A stretch of 64,000 nt of DNA. It comes from Deinococcus radiotolerans (GTDB lineage Bacteria > Deinococcota > Deinococci > Deinococcales > Deinococcaceae). The position numbers and the translations under genes were made by a program. A model generated the notes under the pieces. That model was not told the origin of the DNA, did not search any database, and saw only the letters and a list, made by a program, of their open reading frames with translations. The DNA lies in assembly GCF_014647435.1 (NCBI RefSeq), contig NZ_BMPE01000001.1:62001-126000 (forward strand), in the 5' to 3' direction. Shown here piece by piece: positions 53,470 through 61,930 of this stretch; the first letter of the stretch is position 1; every line of letters starts with the position of its first letter.

Positions 53470-56306
53470 TGGCGTGGCGTCACCGGCTGCGCGCGGCCCC
53501 CACCGGCTTCGGGGTGGCCTTCCTGCTGCTCGTCGCGCTGACCCTGATCGGCTGCGTGAACTACGCCCTGAGCCTCGGCTATGGGCTGACGTTCCTGCTG
53601 GCCGGAGTGTGGGTGCTGGCGGCGGCTCAGGCGCTCCGCGCGGCGCGGGACCTGAGCGTCACGGCGCACGCCGGGGGAACCGTTCAGGCCGGCCAGCTAC
53701 TGCCGGTCACGCTGCGCGCCCGCGGTGGACGCCGGGGCGTCGTGCGCGCCACCCTGACCTCCACGCAGGGGAGCGCCGCGGGCAGCGTCCACCTGGACAG
53801 CGGCTCGGACCTGACCCTGACGCTCCCCACCACCGCGCGCGGCCCCCTGGACGTGCACGTGAGCCTGCGGGCCCTGGACCGCCTGGGCCTGTGGCAGGTG
53901 CCCCTGCCCCAGCCCGACCCGCTGACCGTCCTGATTCACCCCTCGCCGGAACCGGGCGCGCCCCCACCCCCCGAGCGGGCGCTGCCCGGCCAGGGCGACG
54001 GGGCAGGCCGGGGACCCGGCGACGAGGACTTCTCTGGCCTGCGGCCCTACCAGCCCGGCGACTCCCCCCGGCAGGTGTCGTGGCGGCACGTGGCGCGCAC
54101 CGGGCAGCTCCTGACCCGCGAGACGGACGCCGCGCAGGGCCGCGCGCGCCTGCTCGACTGGCACGACGCACCCGGCGACCCGGAAGCCCGCGCCGCCCGG
54201 CTGAGCGCCTGGGTGCACGCACTGCACGGCCAGGACCAGGCGTACGCGCTGCACCTGCCCACCGAGACCCTCCCAACCGGAACTGGCGACCTGCAGCGGC
54301 AGGCGGCGCTGAACGCCCTGGCGCTCCAGCCGCCCCTGCCCGCGCCGCGCCCGCCCGCGCGCATGGCCGCGCCGCCCCTTGACGGGCGGGCGCTGCTGTG
54401 GACGCTGCTGGCCCTGACCGTCACGCTCGCCCCCGGCGCGCTGCGGCAGCCCTGGTGGCTGACCGGCCTGATCGCCGCGCTGCTGGCCCACACCGTCCTA
54501 CGCGCCCGGTCGGCACGGATCACGCCGCTCCCCACCTGGCTGCTGGGCCTGCTGGCCGTTGCGGGCGGCGCCGCGCTGAACGCCACCTACGGCACGCTGC
54601 TCGGCCGTGACGCGGGCACGGCGTTCCTGGCGTTCCTGGCCGCGCTGAAAGCCGCGGAAAGTCACGCCCGGCGCGACCAGGCGGTCCTGACCCTGCTGGG
54701 CCTGTTCGTGACCAGCACCGGCTTCTTCTTCAGCCAGGGGCCCGTGACCGCGCTGTACGCCGTGGCCTGCGCCGCCCTGCTCCTGACGGCCGCCTCAACC
54801 CGCCTGGGCGCCGCACCGCCCCTGACGCGCGCCGAGTTGAGCGCCCGCCTCACCCCGACCGTGCGGTTGCTGGCCCTGGCGGCGCCGCTGACCGTGGCGC
54901 TGTTCGTGCTGTTCCCCCGCCCGGACGCCCCACTCTGGCAGCTGCCCGTCCAGAGTCAGAACATGACCGGCCTGAACAACGAGGTCAGCGCCGGGTCCTT
55001 CACGAACCTCGCGCAGAGCGCGGACGTGGCGTTCCGCGCTGACTTTCAGGGCGCGCTGCCGCCCCCCGCCGAGCGGTACTGGCGCGGCCCCGTCCTTGAG
55101 GCCTTCGACGGCCTGACCTGGCGGCAGATCCGGGGGCCCGGACCCATGCCCAGCATCGAGGCCACGGGCGCCCCCGTCACGTACGACCTTACCCTGGAAC
55201 CCAGCGGCACGCCGTGGCTGCTGGGCCTGGACGCCGTGGTGCGCGTCCCGCAGGGTGCGTTCATCACCAGCGCCTTCCAGGCCGTCACGCCCCGTACCGT
55301 CAGCACGCGCCGCCGCGTGACCCTCGTCAGTCAACCGGCCCTGCTGGGCCGCCAGGAAAGTCAGGACCGCCTGAACTTCACCACCGCCCTGCCCGGTGGG
55401 CAGAACCCCCGCACGCTGGCCCTCGCGCGGCCCTGGCAGGCCCTGCCCCCCCAGGAGCGCGTGCAGGCCGCCCTGGCGTTCCTGCGGCAGGGCAACTTCA
55501 CGTACACCCTGAACCCACCCCTGCTGCCCCAGCAGAACCGCACTGACGCGTTCCTGTTCGCCAGCCGCCAGGGCTTCTGCGAGCACTACGCCAGTGCCTT
55601 CGCCGTCCTGATGCGCGCCGCCGGCCTGAGTGCCCGGGTCGTCACCGGCTACCTGGGCGGCGAGGTGAACCCGGACGGCAACTATCTGATCGTGCGGCAA
55701 CGGGACGCGCACGCCTGGACGGAAGTCTGGCTGCCCGGCCGCGGCTGGGTGCGGGTGGACCCCACCGCTGCCATCGCCCCCGCCCGCGTGAACGCAGACC
55801 TGAGCACCGCCCTGTCGCAGCCCACCGCTAGCGCCGCGCGCCCCCCGGGCCAGCTGGAGCGCCTGCGCCTGAAACTGGACACCTGGCAGAACCGCTGGAA
55901 CACCTTGATCGTCGAGTACGACGGCGAGCAGCAGACCGCCCTGCTGTCCCGCCTGGGCGTGCAGGGCGGCGCGCAGACCCTCTGGTGGCTGGTCCTGCCG
56001 GCGCTGCTGCTGACCCTGCTGCCCGCATACACCTGGATGCGCCGCCCCGCGCGGCCCACCGATCCCGCGCAGCGCCTCTGGCAGGACCTGACCCGGCTGC
56101 TGGGCGAGGCGCACCCCGGTGAGACACCCAGCACGTACGCGCAGCGGCAGTCTGCCGAGCACCCCCACCTCGCGGCGCCGCTGCGCGACGCCGTGACGGC
56201 GTATCAGACCGCCCGCTACGCCCCGGGTGAGCCGGACGCGGCCCTGAGCGAACTGCGCGGCGCCCTGCGGGCCCTCCGGGGCATGCGTCACCGCGCGCGG
56301 CGCTGA
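53469..56306 (+). CDS. DUF58 - transglutaminase (TgpA-type) fusion membrane protein
   Basis: This is a 945-residue protein. Residues 1-300 form a DUF58 protein: two membrane helices at about 14-60, then the core motif DFSGLRPYQPGDSPRQVSWRHVARTG near 188-215. From about 310 to 480 there are six or so further helices of the TgpA N-terminal type. Residues 500-790 are periplasmic with a transglutaminase core: Cys704 in RQGFCEHYASAFAVLMRAAGL, His748 in RDAHAWTEVWLPG and Asp764 in GWVRVDPTAAI. A last helix near 840 leads to a cytoplasmic DUF4129-like tail. DUF58 and TgpA are normally separate genes next to moxR; here they are one chain. The role is probably in envelope maintenance. Confidence 0.9.
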   Translation: MAWRHRLRAAPTGFGVAFLLLVALTLIGCVNYALSLGYGLTFLLAGVWVLAAAQALRAARDLSVTAHAGGTVQAGQLLPVTLRARGGRRGVVRATLTSTQGSAAGSVHLDSGSDLTLTLPTTARGPLDVHVSLRALDRLGLWQVPLPQPDPLTVLIHPSPEPGAPPPPERALPGQGDGAGRGPGDEDFSGLRPYQPGDSPRQVSWRHVARTGQLLTRETDAAQGRARLLDWHDAPGDPEARAARLSAWVHALHGQDQAYALHLPTETLPTGTGDLQRQAALNALALQPPLPAPRPPARMAAPPLDGRALLWTLLALTVTLAPGALRQPWWLTGLIAALLAHTVLRARSARITPLPTWLLGLLAVAGGAALNATYGTLLGRDAGTAFLAFLAALKAAESHARRDQAVLTLLGLFVTSTGFFFSQGPVTALYAVACAALLLTAASTRLGAAPPLTRAELSARLTPTVRLLALAAPLTVALFVLFPRPDAPLWQLPVQSQNMTGLNNEVSAGSFTNLAQSADVAFRADFQGALPPPAERYWRGPVLEAFDGLTWRQIRGPGPMPSIEATGAPVTYDLTLEPSGTPWLLGLDAVVRVPQGAFITSAFQAVTPRTVSTRRRVTLVSQPALLGRQESQDRLNFTTALPGGQNPRTLALARPWQALPPQERVQAALAFLRQGNFTYTLNPPLLPQQNRTDAFLFASRQGFCEHYASAFAVLMRAAGLSARVVTGYLGGEVNPDGNYLIVRQRDAHAWTEVWLPGRGWVRVDPTAAIAPARVNADLSTALSQPTASAARPPGQLERLRLKLDTWQNRWNTLIVEYDGEQQTALLSRLGVQGGAQTLWWLVLPALLLTLLPAYTWMRRPARPTDPAQRLWQDLTRLLGEAHPGETPSTYAQRQSAEHPHLAAPLRDAVTAYQTARYAPGEPDAALSELRGALRALRGMRHRARR

Positions 56307-56313
56307 GCTCACG

Positions 56314-56319
56314 TAGCAT
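56314..56319 (+). promoter_or_regulatory. -10 hexamer TAGCAT
   Basis: It ends 7 bases before the GTG at 56327. It contains the ATG at 56318, which is rejected as a start. Confidence 0.5.
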
Positions 56320-56326
56320 GGGTGCC

Positions 56327-56821
56327 GTGAACGTCCTGAAAGCGGTCCTCTCTGCCATCACCGGGTGTGCCGCCGCCCTGATCGCCTACAGCGTCTTCTA
56401 CGTACGCGGCGATCTGGGCGGCGTCATGGCGTACCTGCGGGCCCGGGGCGCCCTGCGCCGCCTGCGCGAGAGCGGCGCACCCGAGCAGGTCAGTGCCGCG
56501 CAGGCGAAGCTGCACGCGCTGGGCCAGCAGGTGGGCGACCCGGCCTTGGCGGCCCAGTGGCTCCCGCTGGCCGCCCTGACCGGCCTGCTGATCGCGGCCC
56601 TGGTGTGGTGGGTCTTCACGCGCCGCCAGGAGGGCCCACCCCGTGCCGACATTCAGGAGCGCATGGTGTACCGCCTCGCGCACCGCCTGGGCGGCCGCTT
56701 CACGCTGGACGACTTGCGGGCCCGCAGCCCCCTGACGGACGAGCAGGCCCGCGCCGTCACCGCCCGCCTGCTGGACCTGGGCCGCCTGACCCGCGACGGC
56801 GACACGTACCGGCTGAACTGA
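56327..56821 (+). CDS. membrane protein with C-terminal winged-helix-like domain
   Basis: This is a 164-residue protein. The N-terminal helix (KAVLSAITGCAAALIAYSVFYV) and a second helix near residue 85 (WLPLAALTGLLIAALVWWVFT) enclose a helical loop rich in charge. The last 50 residues (RMVYRLAHRLGGRFTLDDLRARSPLTDEQARAVTARLLDLGRL) read as a winged helix. No family is recognised. The GTG at 56327 is preferred to the ATG at 56318 on promoter spacing. It heads a three-gene run. Confidence 0.65.
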   Translation: MNVLKAVLSAITGCAAALIAYSVFYVRGDLGGVMAYLRARGALRRLRESGAPEQVSAAQAKLHALGQQVGDPALAAQWLPLAALTGLLIAALVWWVFTRRQEGPPRADIQERMVYRLAHRLGGRFTLDDLRARSPLTDEQARAVTARLLDLGRLTRDGDTYRLN

Positions 56822-56822
56822 C

Positions 56823-57236
56823 ATGGATGACCCCACCATCCTGGCTGAACTGCTGCGCCGCGTGAACCACGATCCCGCAGAGGGTCTCGAGGTTGCCCTG
56901 GACGCCGTGCAGGGCCAGCCGCACCCTCGCGTGGCCGCCATCGCCGCGCACCTGAGCGCCACCAAACGTGACCTCTGGACCCGCATCGCCCACGCGACCG
57001 GCACGTCCAGCCCCCCCGACGACGCGGGCCTGCACACTCTCCTGACCTGGGAGGAGGGCGCTGCGGCGAGCCTGACCGCCGCGCATCTGGACGTTACCGT
57101 GCCCCCCGCCGACCCGGCCAGCGCCGCAGGCGAGCCGGCCATGACCGTCGCGGCCCTGCTGCGCCTGAACGCCGCCCTGACCACCGGCCGCGCCGCGCAG
57201 ATCCGCCGACTGGCCGGGCAGCCCCGGCTCGCCTGA
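56823..57236 (+). CDS. hypothetical helical protein, possibly DinB-like
   Basis: This 137-residue protein is predicted mostly helical. ILAELLRRVNHDPAEGLEVALDAVQG, VAAIAAHLSATKRDLWTRIAHATG and LTWEEGAAASLTAAHLDVTV are spaced like the helices of DinB/YfiT four-helix bundles, but a full set of the three His metal ligands is not obvious. It starts 1 base after the preceding stop. Function unknown. Confidence 0.55.
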   Translation: MDDPTILAELLRRVNHDPAEGLEVALDAVQGQPHPRVAAIAAHLSATKRDLWTRIAHATGTSSPPDDAGLHTLLTWEEGAAASLTAAHLDVTVPPADPASAAGEPAMTVAALLRLNAALTTGRAAQIRRLAGQPRLA

Positions 57237-57242
57237 CCACCC

Positions 57243-57557
57243 ATGCCCCGGGAACGCCCCTTCCTGACCGATCCCGCACTGGAGGGAACGCGCGGCAGCG
57301 GCGCAGTGCCGGACGCGTTGTTCGATCTGGCCGTGAACCGCGCCGCCGCCGCCCTGCGCGGCCTGCGCCCCGCCCGACCGGATTCGGCGCTGGCCGCGTG
57401 GCACGCCCGCACCCGCTTCGCCCGCCGCGTGCCGCTGGACGCCGTGCAGGCCGCGCTGGCCACCCAACCCCCCGCGAGCGGGACGCCGGACGGCGAGTGG
57501 CACTGGGCGGGCGGCCCAGCTGGCAGCTGGCGGCCGGGCCGCGCGCCCTTCCCCTGA
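57243..57557 (+). CDS. hypothetical protein
   Basis: This 104-residue Arg/Ala/Pro-rich protein has no recognised motif. It follows the previous stop by 6 bases and ends 7 bases before the convergent pcp gene, which leaves no room for a terminator. Operon position is the main support; the composition is close to shadow-frame composition, so the call is tentative. Confidence 0.45.
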   Translation: MPRERPFLTDPALEGTRGSGAVPDALFDLAVNRAAAALRGLRPARPDSALAAWHARTRFARRVPLDAVQAALATQPPASGTPDGEWHWAGGPAGSWRPGRAPFP

Positions 57558-57564
57558 CGCTGCC

Positions 57565-58179
57565 CTACTGAATGGCGGCCCGGGCGGCGACCTCGACCGC
57601 GCGGGTCAGCTCATCCTGCGGCAGGTACGGTACGGGTCTGGGCTCGGCCAGCGCCACCTCCGCGTTCGCCGGCAGGTGCAGGAACCCGCACGGCACCTCC
57701 TCCCGCCCCGCCGCGTGCAGGACGTGCAGCGCGTGATACATCACCGTGTTGCACACGAACGTGCCCGCCGTGTCGCTGATCGCCCCGGGAATGCCCGCGT
57801 CCCGCCAGGCGCGCAGCGTGGCCCGCAGCGGCAGGGTGCTCAGGTACGCCGCTGGGGCGTCCTCGGCCACCGGCGCGTCCTGGTACTGGCGGCCCGCGTT
57901 GTCCGGAATGCGGTAATCCATGACGTTCACCGCCACCCGCTCCAGCGTCACCTGCGGCCGCCCGCTGGCCAGCCCGGTCAGCAGCACCGCGTCCGGCGTC
58001 AGCCACTCCAGCAGCGAGTCCAGCCGCTCGCGGGCCGCGCCGGGCTCCACGGGCAGCAGCGCTCCCTCGATGACGTACCCGCCCAGCGTGCGGCCGTGCA
58101 GCGCCTGCGCCGCCAGGGCACTGGGATTCACGGGATGCGTGTGGAAGGGCTCGAAGCCGGTCAGCAGTAGGGTGGGCAT
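57565..58179 (-). CDS. pcp: pyroglutamyl-peptidase I
   Basis: This is a 204-residue cysteine peptidase of family C15 that removes N-terminal pyroglutamate. The family opening LLLTGFEPFHTHPVNPSA is at residues 4-21. The catalytic Glu is in VTLERVAVNVMDYRIPDNAG near residue 79, Cys in SDTAGTFVCNTVMYHAL near 143, and His in VPCGFLHLP near 166. The promoter TACGCT lies 7 bases before the ATG and is divergent from the next gene. Confidence 0.94.
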   Translation of the reverse strand: MPTLLLTGFEPFHTHPVNPSALAAQALHGRTLGGYVIEGALLPVEPGAARERLDSLLEWLTPDAVLLTGLASGRPQVTLERVAVNVMDYRIPDNAGRQYQDAPVAEDAPAAYLSTLPLRATLRAWRDAGIPGAISDTAGTFVCNTVMYHALHVLHAAGREEVPCGFLHLPANAEVALAEPRPVPYLPQDELTRAVEVAARAAIQ

Positions 58180-58186
58180 CCTGGGC

Positions 58187-58192
58187 AGCGTA
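58187..58192 (-). promoter_or_regulatory. -10 hexamer TACGCT for pcp
   Basis: It ends 7 bases before the pcp ATG. The divergent -10 hexamer at 58209-58214 is only 16 bases away, so the two promoters share upstream sequence. Confidence 0.6.
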
Positions 58193-58208
58193 GCGCGCCC
58201 TGCCCATG

Positions 58209-58214
58209 TACGCT
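58209..58214 (+). promoter_or_regulatory. -10 hexamer TACGCT
   Basis: It ends 6 bases before the ATG at 58221 and rejects the ATG at 58206. Confidence 0.6.
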
Positions 58215-58220
58215 GCGGGT

Positions 58221-58682
58221 ATGCGCTCCTGCCTGGCCCTGACCGCCCTGCTGGCCCTCACGCCCACCGCTCTGGCGGCCACGCAGTATGCCGTCCTGAA
58301 GGGCGTGACCGTGCAGGGCAGCGTGGCCACGCTCACCCTGGACTACGTGGACGTCTACAGCGACACCAATGCGGACGCGCGCAAGGTGGTCGCGCTGGGC
58401 GACTACCCGAACACCCAGGCGTACTTCGACGCGAACCCCAGCGGGATGTACCTGCGCAACGTCAACCCGAAGCTCCGCACCCTGAAAACTGAGGCCAGGA
58501 CCGTGTTCGTCCTGTCGTGCCTGAACCGCCCGGGCGCCGTGCAGACCGTGCCCCTCGTGACCTTCGTGTCCGCCTGGAAGGGGTACCACCCGCAGGGCTG
58601 CTGGCCCTTCAGTGAGAAGGTCGTCGCGCTGCAACTCAGTGGCAGTCGCGTCCTGAAGGTCGAGCAGGTGTACTTCCCCTGA
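58221..58682 (+). CDS. exported hypothetical protein
   Basis: This 153-residue protein has a signal peptide (CLALTALLALTPTALA then ATQYAVLKG). The mature part is a small domain with two Cys residues (LSCLN and QGCWP) that could form a disulfide, and strands such as VTVQGSVATLTLDYVDVYSD. No family is recognised. It is transcribed alone from a leaderless promoter divergent from pcp. Confidence 0.72.
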   Translation: MRSCLALTALLALTPTALAATQYAVLKGVTVQGSVATLTLDYVDVYSDTNADARKVVALGDYPNTQAYFDANPSGMYLRNVNPKLRTLKTEARTVFVLSCLNRPGAVQTVPLVTFVSAWKGYHPQGCWPFSEKVVALQLSGSRVLKVEQVYFP

Positions 58683-58746
58683 CCTGCCTGATCCGTCCGC
58701 GGTCCGCCCTGAAATGAACGCCGCAGTCTGCCCGCGCGCCTGAGCC

Positions 58747-58752
58747 TATGCT
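58747..58752 (+). promoter_or_regulatory. -10 hexamer TATGCT for mutM
   Basis: It ends 8 bases before the ATG at 58761. Confidence 0.55.
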
Positions 58753-58760
58753 GCGCGGGT

Positions 58761-59609
58761 ATGCCTGAACTGCCGGAAGTGGAAACGACGCGCCGCAAGA
58801 TCGAGCCGCTGCTGCTGGGCCGCACGATTCTGGAGGTGCAGCACGACGCGCCGCACAAGTACCGCGACACGCACCTCGCCGCCGGGCGCCGCGTGACGGG
58901 CCTCTCCAGGCGCGGGAAGTACCTGATGCTGCACCTCGCCGCTGGGGACGCCGCGCACGATCAGGACCCGGCCGTCCCGCACGACCTTGAATTCATCGTG
59001 CACCTCGGGATGACCGGCGGCTTCCGCCTGGAGAGCGGCAAGCACACCCGCGTGACCCTGCGCACCGACGCCGGGGACCTGTACTTCGACGATCCGCGCC
59101 GCTTCGGGAAGATGGCCGTCGTGCGGCCCGGCGAGTACGCGGGCATGCCCACCCTGGCCGCCATGGGCCCCGAACCCCTCTCCGACGACTTCACCGAGGA
59201 CGAGTTCATCGCGCTGGCCGCGCAGGCGGGCGCCGTGAAACCCTGGCTGCTGTCCCAGAAGCCCGTCAGCGGGGTAGGCAACATCTACGCCGACGAGAGC
59301 CTCTGGATGGCCGGGCTGCACCCCACCCAGACCCGCCTGACCCGCGAGGAAGCCGGGCGGCTGTACCACGCGATCCGCGACGTGATGGGCCGCGCCGTCG
59401 AGGCGGGCGGCAGCAGCCTCGGCCAGGGACAGGGCAACTACCGCCAGCACGACGGGCTGTCCGGACTGTTCCAGCACGCGCACAACGTGTACGGCAAGGG
59501 CGGCGAACCCTGCCCCCGCTGCGGCACCCCCATCGAGAAGAGCGTCGTCGCGCAGCGCGGCACCCACCACTGCCCCCAGTGCCAGCCCGTGCGCCGGGAG
59601 CAGGCATGA
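58761..59609 (+). CDS. mutM: formamidopyrimidine-DNA glycosylase (Fpg/MutM)
   Basis: This 282-residue base-excision repair enzyme removes 8-oxoguanine and formamidopyrimidines and nicks the abasic site. Catalytic Pro2-Glu3 open the protein (MPELPEVETTRRKIEPLLLG). The conserved Lys is in LSRRGKYLML near residue 58. PVSGVGNIYADESLWMAGLHP near 170 is the helix-two-turn-helix, and the zinc finger is CPRCGTP, 14 residues, then HHCPQC. It is a typical Deinococcus repair gene. An AT-poor 150-base gap precedes pdxH. Confidence 0.95.
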   Translation: MPELPEVETTRRKIEPLLLGRTILEVQHDAPHKYRDTHLAAGRRVTGLSRRGKYLMLHLAAGDAAHDQDPAVPHDLEFIVHLGMTGGFRLESGKHTRVTLRTDAGDLYFDDPRRFGKMAVVRPGEYAGMPTLAAMGPEPLSDDFTEDEFIALAAQAGAVKPWLLSQKPVSGVGNIYADESLWMAGLHPTQTRLTREEAGRLYHAIRDVMGRAVEAGGSSLGQGQGNYRQHDGLSGLFQHAHNVYGKGGEPCPRCGTPIEKSVVAQRGTHHCPQCQPVRREQA

Positions 59610-59681
59610 CGAGGGTGTCGGGCGTGGAGTGGGCGGAGTGGTGTCATCCCGCTCCAGCCATGGAACAGGCCGCACCCTCTT

Positions 59682-59687
59682 TACGCT
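59682..59687 (+). promoter_or_regulatory. possible -10 hexamer TACGCT for pdxH
   Basis: If used, it would give a leader of about 67 bases containing the hairpin below. The -35 is weak. Confidence 0.35.
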
Positions 59688-59724
59688 CACTCTGCGGGGC
59701 AGCGCTCCGAGTCGCGTCCGCTCG

Positions 59725-59756
59725 GGTTGAGGCGGAACCGCCCATTCAACCGGAGG
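59725..59756 (+). promoter_or_regulatory. leader hairpin next to the pdxH ribosome site
   Basis: GGTTGA (59725-59730) pairs with TCAACC (59746-59751); GGCG/CGCC inside extends the stem, leaving a CAT bulge. The 3' arm touches the GGAGG ribosome site (59752-59756), so folding could affect pdxH translation. Confidence 0.45.
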
Positions 59757-59760
59757 CCCT

Positions 59761-60405
59761 ATGACCGACCTGACCGGGCTGCGGCTGTCCTACACCCGCG
59801 CCGAACTGCGCCGCGCCGACCTGAACCCCGATCCCCTCGCCCAGTTTCAGGGCTGGTTGCAGGAGGCCATCGACACGGACCTGCGTGAGCCTTACGCGCT
59901 GAGCCTCGCCACGGCCGGCGCGGGCGGGCGGCCCAGCGTGCGGACCGTGCTGCTGCGCGGCGCGACGCCGGCGGGCCTGACCTTCTACACGAACTACGAC
60001 TCGCACAAGGGCCGCGACCTGAGCGCCAACCCGCAGGCGGAACTGCTGTTCCACTGGCCCGAATTGGAACGGCAGGTGCGCGCCTACGGCCCGGTGAGCC
60101 GCGTCCCGGACGAGGAGAGTGACGCGTACTTCCACGCTCGCCCACGCGAGTCTCAGCTGGCCGCGCACGCCAGTGACCCGCAGAGTGCCCCCGTCTCTGG
60201 CCGTGAGGCGCTGGAGGCCGCCTTCGCGGCCCTCCACGACCGCTTCCCGGAGGGAACCGAGGTGCCCCGCCCGGACTTCTGGGGGGGCTTCCGAGTCGCC
60301 GTGCAGGAGTGGGAGTTCTGGCAGGGCCGCGCCAACCGCATGCACGACCGCTTCACGTATGTCAGGCATGCGGGCGACTGGCTGATCCAGCGGCTGATGC
60401 CGTAA
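59761..60405 (+). CDS. pdxH: pyridoxamine 5'-phosphate oxidase
   Basis: This is a 214-residue FMN enzyme that makes pyridoxal 5'-phosphate. Family segments: [28 protein letters not shown] at the N-terminus, [30 protein letters not shown] near residue 58 (FMN phosphate binding), and [19 protein letters not shown] with NRMHDRFTY at the C-terminus, which binds the substrate. The length is typical. It has a GGAGG ribosome site 4 bases before the ATG and a structured leader, unlike its leaderless neighbours. Confidence 0.95.
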   Translation: MTDLTGLRLSYTRAELRRADLNPDPLAQFQGWLQEAIDTDLREPYALSLATAGAGGRPSVRTVLLRGATPAGLTFYTNYDSHKGRDLSANPQAELLFHWPELERQVRAYGPVSRVPDEESDAYFHARPRESQLAAHASDPQSAPVSGREALEAAFAALHDRFPEGTEVPRPDFWGGFRVAVQEWEFWQGRANRMHDRFTYVRHAGDWLIQRLMP

Positions 60406-60409
60406 CGAC

Positions 60410-60439
60410 CCTGGCCCCCCGGGTCACACTGGGGCCGGG
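60410..60439. terminator. terminator between convergent pdxH and the ATP-cone kinase gene
   Basis: CCTGGCCCC (60410-60418) pairs with GGGGCCGGG (60431-60439), with one G-T pair and a 12-base loop. There is no T-tract. Confidence 0.5.
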
Positions 60440-60442
60440 CCG

Positions 60443-61930
60443 TCAGCTGCTGCCGAAGGTCATGTCCGCGTGGTCCTCGCCCAGCAGGGCCCGGCGTTCC
60501 TCGGCTGTCAGGGCGATCAGCACGCGCCGCAGCACCACGTCCACGGCCTGCTCGGCGCTCTCGTCCAGGGTCAGGCCGTCCAGCAGCGGCACGTCGTACT
60601 GGCGGGCCAGAGCCTCCAGTTCGTCCTGCATGGCGCGGATCTCGCGGAAGTAGCCCATGTAGCGGTGCAGGGGGCGACTGGCGGCCGTCTCAGTGTCGCG
60701 GCTCTCGAAGTGGCGGCGGTGCTCGTCCGCGTCGGGCAGCGTCACCAGCAGCGGCACCACGATCGCGCCCGCGTACGAGTCCGCGCGGATGTACCCGGGA
60801 ACCAGATGCACGCCCTCCAGGACCAGACTGCTGCCCTCCTGCACGCTGCGCTGCACGACGGCACTCAGGCCTACGCTGACCTGCTGCACCTGATCCCGGA
60901 ACCCTGCGATCAGGGTGGCCTGGTCCGGGTGTTCCGGGCGGGGCGCGCCGGGCGGCAGCAGCGCCTCCCAGGCGTTGAAGGTGCTGGCGTGCAGTGTGGG
61001 CAGCAGGGCGGGGGAGACCATGGCGCGCATGACCTCGCGGATCGAGTCGGTGCTCACGACCCGCGCGATGCCCAGGCGGTAGGCGATCTCGGCGGCCAGG
61101 AAGCTCTTGCCGGTGCCGCTCACGCCGCCCAGCAGCACGATCACCGGGCGCGGCGGGCGGCGGATCACGCGCAGCAGGCGGTAGCGCGCACTGACGTCCG
61201 GGCCGACCTCGTCCCGCAGGAGTGCTTCGACCTTCTGGCGGATCTCGTGGCGGGGAATGACCCGGTCGTCCCGGCCGCGCAGGTCCCGCTGGGTCACGCG
61301 GGCCACCTTGCGCGCCACGTCCGGCGTCACGCCCGCCGCGAGCATGCTCTGTACCAGGATGCCCTTGCTGAACGGACTGGGGACGCTGCTGCCCTCGCCC
61401 AGCACGCCCAGCTTCCCGCGGTTGTGCCGCAGGTAGCGGTAGGTCAGGCGCAGGTGCTCGCCGTACCGTTCGGCCAGCGCGGCCTCGGTGCGGTTGTCGA
61501 TCTCCTCGGCGCTCAGGCTGGTCACGCCCTGCTGGCGCAGCCGCACGTCCACGACGCTGGCCGTCGCGTAGGCGTCCTTGCCGGACAGGCCCGCGTCCTC
61601 CAGCGTGCGGGCCAGCACGCCCCGGCTGAAGGGCAGATCACCCTTCTTCGCCGTCACGAAGATGTCCTGGAAGGCCGGCGTCTGTGCCTGCGCGGCCTGC
61701 GCGACTTCGGGACCGGCCACGTCGCGGGCCACCTCGACCATCAGGGCCTTGAGTTCCGCCGGGCTGACCAGCGTGCGGCGCGCCAGGCGCAGCTGCTGCT
61801 CGACGCGGCGGGACACGGCGGACGCTACGGGCGCGCTGGCCCCGGCGTTCACTAGGGACTCGACCAGCAGGCCGCGGCTGAAGGGAAAGGTGGTCCGGGC
61901 TGAGCCCACCCGCAGTTCCGGGTGCGTCAT
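60443..61930 (-). CDS. 2-phosphoglycerate kinase-like P-loop protein with three ATP-cone repeats
   Basis: This is a 495-residue protein. Three repeats begin with the same string type: FPFSRGLLVESLVNAG (15-30), LPFSRGVLARTLEDAG (99-114) and SPFSKGILVQSMLAAG (185-200). These are ATP-cone-like modules, better known as nucleotide sensors in ribonucleotide reductases and NrdR. The kinase half starts near residue 258 with Walker A LLGGVSGTGKSFLAAEIAYRLG and VVSTDSIREVMRAM, as in archaeal 2-phosphoglycerate kinase. LEGVHLVPGY follows. The product in archaea leads to cyclic 2,3-diphosphoglycerate; whether that holds here is unknown. Its ATG overlaps the stop of a leaderless short ORF. Confidence 0.85.
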   Translation of the reverse strand: MTHPELRVGSARTTFPFSRGLLVESLVNAGASAPVASAVSRRVEQQLRLARRTLVSPAELKALMVEVARDVAGPEVAQAAQAQTPAFQDIFVTAKKGDLPFSRGVLARTLEDAGLSGKDAYATASVVDVRLRQQGVTSLSAEEIDNRTEAALAERYGEHLRLTYRYLRHNRGKLGVLGEGSSVPSPFSKGILVQSMLAAGVTPDVARKVARVTQRDLRGRDDRVIPRHEIRQKVEALLRDEVGPDVSARYRLLRVIRRPPRPVIVLLGGVSGTGKSFLAAEIAYRLGIARVVSTDSIREVMRAMVSPALLPTLHASTFNAWEALLPPGAPRPEHPDQATLIAGFRDQVQQVSVGLSAVVQRSVQEGSSLVLEGVHLVPGYIRADSYAGAIVVPLLVTLPDADEHRRHFESRDTETAASRPLHRYMGYFREIRAMQDELEALARQYDVPLLDGLTLDESAEQAVDVVLRRVLIALTAEERRALLGEDHADMTFGSS

